Source of the DNA: Saprospiraceae bacterium
Lineage (GTDB): Bacteria; Bacteroidota; Bacteroidia; Chitinophagales; Saprospiraceae
Direction of reading: 5' to 3'
Assembly: GCA_958295895.1 (NCBI GenBank)
Contig: CATQHI010000002.1
Coordinates: forward strand, 62,001-126,000
DNA: 64,000 bases
Shown here: piece after piece, positions 9,746 to 19,189 of the stretch
Numbering within the stretch: the first letter of the stretch is position 1
How the letters are laid out: each line of letters begins with the position of its first letter
Notes under the pieces: model-generated
The model's database searches: none
The model's input: the letters and a program-made list of their open reading frames with translations, nothing else
What the model was told of the DNA's origin: nothing
Made by a program: the position numbers and the translations under genes

Positions 9746-12100
9746 ATGAAGAACATTCCTGACGACTTTGCGCCCCAGATGCGCCCCGGTGCGGCCGGTG
9801 GTGCCATGGGGGGCTTTGCACCCGCGGCAGGCCTAGACTATACGGCCCTGCTGCAACGGCTACTGCGCAACTGGTACTGGTTCGTGCTAGCCATCGCGCT
9901 CTGTCTGGCACTGGCTTACCTGCACCTCCGCTACGCCACCCCGGTGTACGAGGCGGAAACCTCCATGCTGATCCAGGAGCAGAGCGGGGGCCAGGCCGGC
10001 CTATCGAAGGAGGCCATCGCCCAGGAGTTCGGCTTCGAGAACACCTACGTGATCGAGAACGAGGTGTATATGCTACGGTCCAACTACATCATGGAACGGG
10101 TGGTGCGCCTGCTGGGGCTCGACGTGAGTTATATCCACCAGGGATCAGTGCGCAATACCGAGATTTACCAACCCCAATCATTTACCCTGGTCTCGGTAGA
10201 TACGAGTGTGCTGGCACCGGAGGAGGTAGCGTACGGCTCGGTGCTGGTCCGCTTCGACGATACGCGGGAGTTCTCGCTGATCCGCGGCGAGGGAGACACC
10301 ACCGCCATGCGGTACACCCAGGCCTTTCCCATCGGTAACCGCAACTATAAGCTAGTACTGACCGAGGGCAAGGAACCGCTGGGCCGGGAGTCTATCTACC
10401 AGGTAAAGGTGATGAACGCCAAGGACGTAGCCAGTCGCTACAGCCGCTCGCTCTTCGTGGCCCAGGTGGAACGCTCCGGCGTGGTCAACCTGAGCCTCAC
10501 CGACCCGGTGCCGGAAAAGGCCAAGGACATCCTCAACGCGCTAGTCACGGTGTACGAGCAGCAGATCGTGGAGCAGCAGAGCCAGACCGGCCAGCAGACA
10601 CTGACCTTTCTCGACGAGCGACTGGATTTCGTGACCGAGGAGCTTACCGACGTAGAAAACGATATGTCGAGCTTCCGCCAGGGGGCGGGACTGAACGTAG
10701 ACGTACAGACCCAGGGGGCCAGCTACCTGGCGCAGGTCAACGCCGTAGACGCCCAGCTCAGCGAGCAGCGGGTGCGCCGCGAACTGATCCAGGATATCAG
10801 TAACACCCTCACCGAGGGCGACGGCTACCGGGCCCTGCCGCTGGCCTCGGAGGTAATCCCCCCGGTACTCACCTCCCTCATCACCCAGTACAATGAGGTC
10901 GTCTTCACCCGCGACCAGAAGCTGGAGGGGGTCACCGCCCAACACCCCAGCGTGGCGACCTACGATGAGCAGCTCGACGCCCTGAAGCGGACCATCATGC
11001 AGAGTGTCGACGTACTACTACAGGAAAGTAACCAGCGCATCGGTAACCTCCAGGCCCAGCTCCAACCCATCGAGTCGAACCTGAGTCGCCTGCCGGCCAA
11101 CGAGCAGCGGCTGCTGGAGATCATGCGCGACCAGAACATCCAGAACAACCTTTACATCTTCCTGCTGACCAAGCGGGAGGAGGCTGCCATGACCATTGCC
11201 GCCCAGGTGCCCAATACCCGTATCATCGACCGGGCCTCGGCCAGCCCTTCGCCCATCTCCCCCAACCGACCGATGATCTACCTGCTGGCCATCGGTGTGG
11301 GATTGATCGTGCCGGCCAGCACCATGTTCCTGCGCGAGCTACTGGGCAAAACGGTGAGTACGGAGAAAGAGATTGCCAATTACCTGCCCTACCCCATCGT
11401 AGGGCGCATTGTGAACAGTCCCGCTAAGGAGCCCCTGCAGGTACTTAACAACCAGCGTAGCGCGATCGCCGAGGCGTTCCGCCTGCTACGCACCAACCTG
11501 GGCTTCCTGCTGCCCGACGGTCAGTCGGCCGTAGTCATGCTCACCTCCAGTGTAAGCGGGGAGGGTAAGAGTTTCATCTCCTCCAACCTGAGCGCCGCGC
11601 TGGCCCTGACCAAGAAGCGGGTCGTGGTGGTAGGCCTGGACATGCGCAAGCCGAAACTGGCCGAGATGGTCCTGAACGAGGACAGCTCCCGCCGCACCGT
11701 CGGGCTATCGAACTACCTGATCGGCAAGTCCACTTACGAAGAGATCGTGACGCCCTCCCCCTACGAGCGGCTATCCATCATCTCTAGCGGTCCCCTGCCC
11801 CCCAACCCGGCCGAGTTGCTGATCGAGGGGCGGATGGGCACGCTGATCGACCGGCTGCGCCAGGACTTCGACGTCATCATTCTGGACGCCCCACCGGTGG
11901 GCATTGTCACCGACGGCCTGCTGCTGAAGGACTACGTCAACGTGACGCTCTTCGTAGCCCGCGTAGGTGTGACGCCCAAAAAGAGCATGCACTACATCAG
12001 TGAGTTGGTGGATGGGGGTAAGCTTGCGCGGGTAAACGTGGTGATCAACGGTATCGATCCGAAGGCGGCTTACGGCTACGGCTACGGCTACTACGAATGA
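9746..12100 (+). CDS. wzc: Wzc-type chain-length determinant / BY-kinase
   Basis: Polysaccharide co-polymerase fused to a bacterial tyrosine kinase; family members control polymer length and contact the Wza channel. The 784-residue protein has an N-terminal Wzz domain with a first membrane helix (~43-60), a long periplasmic coiled-coil/GNVR region (~270-480), a second membrane helix (~505-525), then the cytoplasmic ATPase. Walker A is SGEGKS (~606-611), Walker A' is GLDMRKPK (~631-638) and Walker B is VIILDAPP (~710-717). The protein ends in a tyrosine cluster (AYGYGYGYYE), the usual autophosphorylation tail. The next gene starts 4 bases after its stop, indicating translational coupling. Confidence 0.95.
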   Translation: MKNIPDDFAPQMRPGAAGGAMGGFAPAAGLDYTALLQRLLRNWYWFVLAIALCLALAYLHLRYATPVYEAETSMLIQEQSGGQAGLSKEAIAQEFGFENTYVIENEVYMLRSNYIMERVVRLLGLDVSYIHQGSVRNTEIYQPQSFTLVSVDTSVLAPEEVAYGSVLVRFDDTREFSLIRGEGDTTAMRYTQAFPIGNRNYKLVLTEGKEPLGRESIYQVKVMNAKDVASRYSRSLFVAQVERSGVVNLSLTDPVPEKAKDILNALVTVYEQQIVEQQSQTGQQTLTFLDERLDFVTEELTDVENDMSSFRQGAGLNVDVQTQGASYLAQVNAVDAQLSEQRVRRELIQDISNTLTEGDGYRALPLASEVIPPVLTSLITQYNEVVFTRDQKLEGVTAQHPSVATYDEQLDALKRTIMQSVDVLLQESNQRIGNLQAQLQPIESNLSRLPANEQRLLEIMRDQNIQNNLYIFLLTKREEAAMTIAAQVPNTRIIDRASASPSPISPNRPMIYLLAIGVGLIVPASTMFLRELLGKTVSTEKEIANYLPYPIVGRIVNSPAKEPLQVLNNQRSAIAEAFRLLRTNLGFLLPDGQSAVVMLTSSVSGEGKSFISSNLSAALALTKKRVVVVGLDMRKPKLAEMVLNEDSSRRTVGLSNYLIGKSTYEEIVTPSPYERLSIISSGPLPPNPAELLIEGRMGTLIDRLRQDFDVIILDAPPVGIVTDGLLLKDYVNVTLFVARVGVTPKKSMHYISELVDGGKLARVNVVINGIDPKAAYGYGYGYYE

Positions 12101-12104
12101 GACC

Positions 12105-13406
12105 TTGACCGTCGCGGAACTTAGCAAGCGGTTCCCCTTCCTGCTGAAGTGGGGCAAACTCCTCGGTGTCACCGGGGGTGCCCAGGTCCTGATTCAGGGA
12201 CTCGGCTTCGTGGTGGGTATCTACATCATCCGCGTCTTATCCCAGGAGCAGTACGCGTACTACACCCTGGCCAATACCATGCTGGGTACGATGACGGTAC
12301 TGGCCGACGGGGGCATCTCTACCGGCGTGATGGCCGAGGGCGGCAAGCGCTGGCAAAACCCCGACGAACTGGGTAAGGTGCTCGCTACCGGCATGCACAT
12401 GCGCCGGCAGTTCGCCCTGGGTAGCCTGGTGGTGTCCGTGCCGATCCTGTTTTACCTACTGAATGACCAGGGGCTACTGTGGTGGGAGTCAGGCCTGCTG
12501 ATTCTGTGCCTGATCCCCGCTTTTCTGGCGGCCCTTTCCGGCTCCCTGCTCCAGATCGTACCCCGGCTGCACCAGAACATCAACGAGTTGCTGCGGATCA
12601 ACGTGCAGCTCAATGTGGTCCGTCTCCTACTCACCCTGCCGGTGCTGTTCTTTTTCCCCCTGGCCTCGCTGGCGATCCTGGCCTCCGGCGTGGGGCAGTG
12701 GGTCAACAACTTTCAGCTCCGCAAGCTTTCCCTGAAACGGGCCAACTGGCGGGTGGCAGCCGATGAGGGCTACCGCAGCCGCATCATGGCCAAGGTCAAG
12801 AAGATCCTGCCGGGCAGTATCTACTACTGTGTATCGGGGCAGATCACGGTCTGGCTCATCGCCATCTTTTCCGATACCGAGAACATCGCCAACATCGGGG
12901 CCCTTTCCCGGCTCATGATGGTGCTCACGCTGGTGAAGCTCTGCATCGATATGTTGATCGTACCGCGCTACGCGCGGCTACCCTCCGATAAGGGGCAGGT
13001 GATCGCTCGGTTTTTTCAGGTGTTGCTGTTGGTGCTGGCGCTGAGCGCGGCCATTGTAGGTGCTGTGGCCCTGTTTCCCGACCTCTTTCTGTGGATCCTA
13101 GGAGAGCAGTACGCCGACCTCCAGTACGAGGTGGTGTTGATGACGATCAGTAGCTGTCTGGTCCTGGTCAGTGGCATCGGGTACATGATGGCCAGCTCGC
13201 GCGGTATCATTCCTAACCCTTACCTATTCATCGCCTTCAACATTCTGGCACAGGTCGCTATCCTGTATTTTCTGGTCGACTACACCACCCTGGCCGGTGT
13301 GATCATGTTCTCGATCTACTCCACGCTACTGAACCTGCTGTACCGGGTGGTTGATTTTCTGTACCAGACGCTTTTCAAGATAGACTGGACGGATTCGGAC
13401 GTATAA
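12105..13406 (+). CDS. wzx: Wzx-type oligosaccharide flippase
   Basis: A polytopic inner-membrane protein (433 residues) of the MOP/polysaccharide-transporter superfamily, expected to flip lipid-linked repeat units to the periplasm. Sequence shows about 12 hydrophobic segments and the N-terminal GGAQVLIQGLGFVVG segment typical of Wzx-like proteins. The start is uncertain: TTG at 12105 is the first in-frame initiator, 4 bases after the wzc stop; the ATG at 12097 is in another frame and hits a stop at once. It is the only flippase candidate in the locus. Sequence identity in this family is low, so assignment rests on topology and context. Confidence 0.85.
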   Translation: MTVAELSKRFPFLLKWGKLLGVTGGAQVLIQGLGFVVGIYIIRVLSQEQYAYYTLANTMLGTMTVLADGGISTGVMAEGGKRWQNPDELGKVLATGMHMRRQFALGSLVVSVPILFYLLNDQGLLWWESGLLILCLIPAFLAALSGSLLQIVPRLHQNINELLRINVQLNVVRLLLTLPVLFFFPLASLAILASGVGQWVNNFQLRKLSLKRANWRVAADEGYRSRIMAKVKKILPGSIYYCVSGQITVWLIAIFSDTENIANIGALSRLMMVLTLVKLCIDMLIVPRYARLPSDKGQVIARFFQVLLLVLALSAAIVGAVALFPDLFLWILGEQYADLQYEVVLMTISSCLVLVSGIGYMMASSRGIIPNPYLFIAFNILAQVAILYFLVDYTTLAGVIMFSIYSTLLNLLYRVVDFLYQTLFKIDWTDSDV

Positions 13407-13509
13407 TGACGAACTTTGCCAAACATCTTACTGCATTCCAGCTACCTAGCATTCCTTCAGCTAAAATTTAGCGGCCGCACGCCCGTTTGGTAAGCGCGGC
13501 CCCCCCTGT

Positions 13510-14439
13510 ATGAAAATCCTCACCACGCTAGCGGAACGACACTATTTCCTCGGCCTTGCGGCCCTGCTCAATTCCGTAGTGGCCTACGGCACCCACGTCG
13601 ACAAAGTGATCGTAGGGTACCGCGAGGCGCTGCCCGACTGGCTGCCCCCCCTGCGGCCCTCCCGCCACGGCCAGCTGTTCGTCCTTCCGGGCGGCCTGGA
13701 AGTCGAGCTCGTGGAGCTCAACGGGAGCCTGCATATGGTACACGAGAAGCCCAAATGGTTCCTGCACGTGACCGAGGTACTTGCCCCGGGGGCCTCCGAG
13801 TACTACTTTTTCGATTCGGATATCGTGGTCAATTCCCGCATGGACTTCTACGGGGAATGGGTAGCGGAGGGCGTAGCCCTCTGCGGCGATGTGAACTTCG
13901 TGTTTCACCGCCACCACCCCATCCGCAAAAAGTGGGCAGCCTGCGCCCGCGCCCACGGCCGTGAGGTGGTGAACGAGCTCGATGACTACTACAATAGCGG
14001 TTTCCTGGGCTGGACGCAGGAGACCAAGCAGTTCATCCACGACTGGAACGACGCCTTCGCCATGCTCGTGCCGTTAAGCGGCGATATGAACCAGTTCCGC
14101 GTATTCGACCGTACGGCCACTGTGCTGAGTACCAATCAGGACTCCCTCAACCTAGCCGCCATGATCACCGAGGTGCCGATCTCCCCCATCGGGCCCGAGG
14201 CCATGGGCTTCATTTACGGCTTGCGCCTGATGCACCACCCCATCGGGCCCAAACCCTGGACGCGCAGGTTCGTCCCGGAGTTCCTCAATGGCAAACCGCC
14301 CCGCGAGGCCGATCTCATTTTCTGGGAATACATCAACGGGCAGGCGCTACGCCCCGTCTCGGACGGTAAGGCCCGTAGCATGCAAACCTTACTTAAGCTG
14401 CTCCGCTTCGGGGGGCGGTTCTACGAAAGCGTAGCGTAA
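13510..14439 (+). CDS. Putative GT-A type glycosyltransferase
   Basis: A 309-residue cytosolic protein starting MKILTTLAERHYFLG. It carries a metal/nucleotide-sugar DxD-like motif, FDSDI, at residues 101-105, preceded by a hydrophobic strand, which fits a GT-A fold reminiscent of family 8-like enzymes. No signal peptide or membrane helix is seen. A 103-base gap separates it from wzx; it is followed two bases later by the next transferase gene. Role as a repeat-unit glycosyltransferase is inferred from the motif and locus; donor and acceptor are unknown. Confidence 0.7.
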   Translation: MKILTTLAERHYFLGLAALLNSVVAYGTHVDKVIVGYREALPDWLPPLRPSRHGQLFVLPGGLEVELVELNGSLHMVHEKPKWFLHVTEVLAPGASEYYFFDSDIVVNSRMDFYGEWVAEGVALCGDVNFVFHRHHPIRKKWAACARAHGREVVNELDDYYNSGFLGWTQETKQFIHDWNDAFAMLVPLSGDMNQFRVFDRTATVLSTNQDSLNLAAMITEVPISPIGPEAMGFIYGLRLMHHPIGPKPWTRRFVPEFLNGKPPREADLIFWEYINGQALRPVSDGKARSMQTLLKLLRFGGRFYESVA

Positions 14440-14441
14440 GC

Positions 14442-15621
14442 ATGGGCAGCGGGATCGTATTCATCTGTGGCTCCCTGGAGCCGGGCCGCGATGGCGTAGG
14501 GGATTATACCCGCCGCCTGGCTACCGTGCTGCAGCGCGCCGGCAACCGCGTCCACCTCATCGCGCTCTATGATAAGCGGGTGGCTCGGCCACTGCCGGAA
14601 GTACAACTAGAAGGGGATAGCAGCGTCACTACCCCTGCGCCTTCCCTACGCTACCTCCGTGGCCGCGCGGCTGCGCCACCTACAGGAGGAGGTGGACGCC
14701 TTCGATCCGGCCTGGATCAGTCTACAGTACGTACCCCACGCCTTCAATAAGTACGGGCTGCCCCTGGGACTGCTCTACACCCTACACAAACTGCGCACTG
14801 CGGCGGCCTGGCACATCATGTTCCACGAGTTGTGGATTACCCCCACCTCGGCCCTCGACCTAAAGCAGCAGCTTATCGCCACCCTCGAGCATCGGGCGGT
14901 CAGCTGGCTGATCGGCACCGGGCTACGGCCGCGAGTCATCCACACCCACCTACCCGCCTACGCCAGGCGCCTGCTCGTCAAGGGGGCCACGGCCATGCCC
15001 CTTCCGCTGTTTGCTAATATCGACCGGTGCGGCGCCGAAACGCCGGCGCGTCCGGCCGGCACCTTTCGGGCCGTATTCTTCAGCCAGCTCTCGACCCCAC
15101 CTGCGGTGATCGACTTTCTGCAGCAGTTGTACCGGCAGCTGGCCGCGCGGGGCGAGCACCTCGAAATCTACCTCCTCGGCGGTGGTCCGGAAAAGGTGGC
15201 CCGGGCCGCCGGTGAGCTTAGTACCGCGCTGCCGGGAGTGACGGTCCGGACCCCGGGCTTCCTGCCCGCCGCAGAAATATCGCATCACCTGGCACAGGCT
15301 GAGCTCGGGATAACCCCCGTGCTCCACCACGAGATTGGCAAGAGCGGTACCGTAGCGGCCTTTCTTACCCACCGGCTACCGGTCGCCGCACCGGTGGTGA
15401 CCGATCGTACGCCGAGCTTTTTTCTACCGGAGCTGAACGCCGCCGTACTCACGCAGTGCTCGGAGGATGAACTCCGGCGGGCGCGGGCTGCCGCCGCGTC
15501 ACTGGACACCGGCCTAATCTCAGCCGCGCGTATCGCGGCCAGCCTGGCCGCCGACCTTACTGCCGCCCAACCCGACCGACCGATCCGGTCACGTACCACA
15601 CCCGCTACCCTTACCGAATGA
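14442..15621 (+). pseudogene. Frameshifted GT4-like glycosyltransferase
   Basis: Two overlapping frames make one glycosyltransferase. From ATG 14442 the first frame encodes an N-terminal Rossmann half with a GVGDYTRRLA glycan-binding loop typical of GT4 enzymes, and stays sensible to about base 14630. It then degenerates, while the frame one base ahead (open from 14611) continues with YATSVAARLRHL and a full C-terminal half to the stop at 15621. Restoring one frame needs one base removed (or two added) near the ACTACCCC run around 14628-14635. It could be a true inactivating mutation, a sequencing or assembly error, or less likely programmed frameshifting. The rest of the operon is intact and the gene end overlaps the next start (ATGA). 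Confidence 0.75.
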
Positions 15622-16850
15622 TCACCGTCTCCCATCCCACCGGCAATGCCAACGTACGGGCTGCCCTGCGCGGCCTGGAAGCAGCGGGGCTCCTCGGGCA
15701 GTTTCACACCGCCATCGCTACCTACCCCGGTAATGTGTACGACGGCCTGAGCAAACTGGGTCCGCTACGGGATTTCGCGCGGCGCACTTTTCCCTCCGAG
15801 CTGGCAACCAAAACCTATACCCACCCCTGGAAGGAACTCGGACGGCTCCTGGCCGGCAAGGTGGGCCTACAGCCCCTGACCCGCCACGAAACCGGCGCGC
15901 TCTCCGTCGATGCCGTGTACCACAGCATCGACCGCCGGGCGGCCGGTAGCCTCGCGCGGGTACAGCCCACCGCGGTGTACGCCTACGAAGACGGGGCGGC
16001 CCGGACCTTCACCCGCGCCCGTGACCTGGGCATTCCCACCCTTTACGACCTACCCATCGGCTACTGGCGGGCGGCGCGGCGCATCATGGGTGAGGTGGTG
16101 GACCAGCGCCCGGACTGGGCCATGACCGTCAACTCGCTGCAGGATTCACCCGCCAAACTGGCCCGCAAGGACCGCGAGCTGGCCCTGGCCGACCACATCT
16201 TCGTAGCCAGTAGCTTCACGGCTGCCACGCTTAGTGAATATCCCGGCACCCTCCCCCCCGTGGAGGTGATTCCCTACGGCTTCCCCCCCGCCGTCAGTGA
16301 CCGACAGTATGCCGCAGGCGGCAACCGCCCCCTGCGGCTACTCTTCGTGGGCGGCCTTTCCCAGCGTAAGGGGCTGGCCGAGATGTTCGAGGCCGTAGAT
16401 CGCTTCGGTAGCCGCGTGGCCCTCACCGTGGTGGGTCGGCTACCGGCCGCCGACTGCCCCGCCCTCACCCGGGCCCTCGGCCTGCACACCTACATCCCCA
16501 GCCTACCCCACGCCGAAATCCTCCAACTGATGCGGCAGCAGGACCTCCTACTCTTTCCTTCCCACTTCGAGGGCTTCGGCCTGGTGATCACCGAGGCCAT
16601 GTCACAGGGCACCCCGGTCATCACTACGGAGCGTACCGCCGGCCCGGACCTCATCACCGACGGCGAAGACGGCTACCTGGTAGCGGCCGGCTCTGCCGAT
16701 GCCCTAGCGACCCGCATCGACGCCCTGCTCACCGCGCCGGAACGCATCGCGGCGGTCGGCCGCGCGGCCAGCCACCGCGCCGGCCAGCGCCCCTGGTCGG
16801 TCTACGGCCGGGAGCTGGCTGCCGCCGTCACCCGGGTAATCACCCCCTAG
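15618..16850 (+). CDS. Family 4 glycosyltransferase
   Basis: A 410-residue GT-B fold enzyme. The C-terminal half has the family motifs: FVGGLSQRKGL (phosphate/nucleotide loop, ~240), and HFEGFGLVITEAMSQGTPVI with the conserved E-x7-E pattern (~315-334). The N-terminus begins ITVSHPTGNANVRAALRGL, the usual acceptor-side Rossmann unit. The start ATG overlaps the upstream stop (ATGA), so translation is probably coupled. Expected to add one sugar to the lipid-linked repeat unit at the cytoplasmic membrane face; the sugar cannot be read from sequence. Confidence 0.88.
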   Translation: MITVSHPTGNANVRAALRGLEAAGLLGQFHTAIATYPGNVYDGLSKLGPLRDFARRTFPSELATKTYTHPWKELGRLLAGKVGLQPLTRHETGALSVDAVYHSIDRRAAGSLARVQPTAVYAYEDGAARTFTRARDLGIPTLYDLPIGYWRAARRIMGEVVDQRPDWAMTVNSLQDSPAKLARKDRELALADHIFVASSFTAATLSEYPGTLPPVEVIPYGFPPAVSDRQYAAGGNRPLRLLFVGGLSQRKGLAEMFEAVDRFGSRVALTVVGRLPAADCPALTRALGLHTYIPSLPHAEILQLMRQQDLLLFPSHFEGFGLVITEAMSQGTPVITTERTAGPDLITDGEDGYLVAAGSADALATRIDALLTAPERIAAVGRAASHRAGQRPWSVYGRELAAAVTRVITP

Positions 16851-16854
16851 CTGT

Positions 16855-18189
16855 ATGTACGCTCTTTCCCACCATACGCCCTACGTCTCACCGCCCGCCC
16901 GGGTGCTGGCCACCGACCGCTTTACGCGGCGGATGATCTACCTCTATATTTTTTTCCTACTCTTCGAGGGGGCCCTGCGCAAGTGGGTGGTGCCGGGACT
17001 GGCCGCCCCGTTGCTGCTGGTGCGCGATCCCATCATGCTACTCATCATCGGCTCCTACTGGTCGGCCGGTCGGCGCTTCTTCAACGCCTACACCCTACCC
17101 CTACTGGTGCTCGGCCTTCTCTCGTTCCTGCTGAGTCTAGCCTTTGCCCACGGCAATATCTACATCGCGCTGTTCGGCTTCCGCACTCTATTCTTGCACT
17201 TTCCCCTGATTTTCATCATGGGCAACGTGCTTACGCGCGAGGACGTAGAGCGCATCGGTCGCTACCTGGTGTACATCCTGCCCTTTATCACCCTCCTGAA
17301 CGGCCTGCAGTTTTACAGCCCGCAGACTGCCTGGGTCAATCGGGGGGTCGGGGGCGATGCCGAGGGGAGTGGTTTTAGTGGGGCCATGGGCTACTTCCGC
17401 GCCTCGGGTACCTTTTCCTTTACGGCGGGGCTCACAACCTTCTACGGACTGGCGGCGGCTTTCGTGTTCTATTTCCTGGGCGCTATGGAGCGCATTAACA
17501 AGCTCTGGCTCCTGATCGGTGTGGCGGCCATGCTGGCGGCCATTCCCCTTTCGATCAGCCGGGGCTACTTCTTTCAGTTCCTACTCTGCGGTTTTTTCTT
17601 CGTGCTGGCCAGCCTGCGCAACGCTAAGTCGGTACGCAATCTGCTCATCGGGCTAGCCGTCACGCCCGTGCTCATGCTCGTACTCATCAACGTACCAGCC
17701 GTGCAGACCGCCGTAGAGGTGCTCGTGACCCGCTTCGAACTGGCCGCCAAGTCCGAGGGGGGGCTGGAGGGTACGCTCGGCGACCGCTTCCTCGGTGGTC
17801 TGTTGACTGCCTTCACCAGCGATCAGGGGGTGCCCTGGTACGGGGCTGGCCTCGGACTGGGCACCAACGTGGGCGCCTCACTCTACGGCAAGGCCAACGA
17901 GTTTTTGGTAGCCGAGGAGGAGTGGAAGCGCGTAGCCGGCGAGATGGGTCCTTTCCTCGGCATTCCGGTCATTCTGCTGCGCATTGCCCTCGGGGCGCAG
18001 ATGTCGCTGCTCAGTATTCAGAGCCTGTTTCGCGACAATGCCCTCCCGTTTATACTCCTTAGCTTCGGTTTGCTGCAGGTACTCCAGGCCTCCTGGTCCT
18101 CTCCGACTACCCTGGGGTTCTCCGTGCTGACGGGGGGGCTCATCGTAGCCAGTTTCAACGATTTTTCCCGCCCCGACTATGCGACTTAG
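16855..18189 (+). CDS. wzy: Wzy-type O-antigen/EPS polymerase-like membrane protein
   Basis: A 444-residue polytopic protein with about ten hydrophobic segments and a large soluble loop around residues 155-185, which fits O-antigen polymerase/ligase-like (Wzy) proteins that join repeat units in the periplasm. These proteins share little sequence, so the call rests on topology, size and position within a locus that otherwise has Wza, Wzc and Wzx but no other polymerase. The gene starts 4 bases after the previous stop and its last 11 bases overlap the next gene. Confidence 0.75.
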   Translation: MYALSHHTPYVSPPARVLATDRFTRRMIYLYIFFLLFEGALRKWVVPGLAAPLLLVRDPIMLLIIGSYWSAGRRFFNAYTLPLLVLGLLSFLLSLAFAHGNIYIALFGFRTLFLHFPLIFIMGNVLTREDVERIGRYLVYILPFITLLNGLQFYSPQTAWVNRGVGGDAEGSGFSGAMGYFRASGTFSFTAGLTTFYGLAAAFVFYFLGAMERINKLWLLIGVAAMLAAIPLSISRGYFFQFLLCGFFFVLASLRNAKSVRNLLIGLAVTPVLMLVLINVPAVQTAVEVLVTRFELAAKSEGGLEGTLGDRFLGGLLTAFTSDQGVPWYGAGLGLGTNVGASLYGKANEFLVAEEEWKRVAGEMGPFLGIPVILLRIALGAQMSLLSIQSLFRDNALPFILLSFGLLQVLQASWSSPTTLGFSVLTGGLIVASFNDFSRPDYAT

Positions 18190-19189
18190 ACTCTACTTTC
18201 GCAAGCCCTATCCGACGGCCTTCAGCATCGAGCGCCTGTTCGATCAGCTGACCACCGTATTTTGGGAGCGGGGCGTGACGGTCGAGCGGCTAGAACTTCC
18301 TCATTACAACAACACCCCGGCCAACCTCCGGCGCAACAACCAGTGGGCGCGGTCGCAGGTGCCAGCTGCAGCGAACGAGCCCCTCATCAATCACATCACC
18401 GGAGACGTCAACTCGGTCATTTTTTCCCTGCGTGGCCCCACTGTCATCACCATCCACGATTGCAACCCCCTCTTGCGCTACCCGAAGTACCACCCCCGCT
18501 ACTGGTTCTACCGCTGGCTGATCTTCGAGTGGCCCGCCCGGCGGGCGGCGGCCGTGACGGTGATCTCCGAAAAAACCCGCCGGGAGCTACTGGCGCTGAC
18601 CGACTGCCCGGAGAATAACCTTCACGTTATACCCAACTTCGTCGATCCGGCGTTTACCTACCGGGCAAAGCCCTTTAACCCCCATTATCCAACGATCCTT
18701 CAGATTGGGGTAAAGGAAAACAAGAACCTCGGCCGACTAGCCCGGGCCCTGCGGGATATCCCGTGCCGCCTGGAGATCGTCGGTCAGCCCTCCCCTACCG
18801 ATATGCAGCTGTTGCGCGACCACGGTATCGACTTTCACTACGCCACCGGGCTCACCGACCAGGAGGTGCGGCAGCACTACGCCGACTGCGATCTGCTGGC
18901 CTTCGTGAGTACCTACGAGGGCTTCGGCCTGCCCATCCTGGAGGCCCAGGTCACGGGCCGGCCGGTACTGACCAGTGATCTTTCTCCCCACCGTGAGGTT
19001 GCGGGTAGGGAGGGGGCCGTGCTGGTCGATCCCTACGATGCGGACGCCATCCGGGCCGGGCTTCAGCGCCTGCTCACGGATGCCGCTTACCGCCAGGACC
19101 TCATCACCAACGGGCGGGCCAACGCCGCCCGGTACGCCATCGGGACCATTGCGCAGCAGTACCTCGACCTATACGCCAGCCTATCTTGA
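18179..19189 (+). CDS. GT4-like glycosyltransferase
   Basis: A 336-residue GT-B enzyme. The C-terminal nucleotide-sugar site is seen as YEGFGLPILEAQVTGRPV (~240-257) followed by SDLSPHREVAG, a pattern shared with mannosyltransferase-like GT4 enzymes. The N-terminal domain is short, beginning MRLRLYFRKPY. The ATG lies inside the end of the polymerase gene (11-base overlap) and the stop overlaps the next TTG start, so it sits within a tightly coupled run. Specific sugar unknown. Confidence 0.85.
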   Translation: MRLRLYFRKPYPTAFSIERLFDQLTTVFWERGVTVERLELPHYNNTPANLRRNNQWARSQVPAAANEPLINHITGDVNSVIFSLRGPTVITIHDCNPLLRYPKYHPRYWFYRWLIFEWPARRAAAVTVISEKTRRELLALTDCPENNLHVIPNFVDPAFTYRAKPFNPHYPTILQIGVKENKNLGRLARALRDIPCRLEIVGQPSPTDMQLLRDHGIDFHYATGLTDQEVRQHYADCDLLAFVSTYEGFGLPILEAQVTGRPVLTSDLSPHREVAGREGAVLVDPYDADAIRAGLQRLLTDAAYRQDLITNGRANAARYAIGTIAQQYLDLYASLS

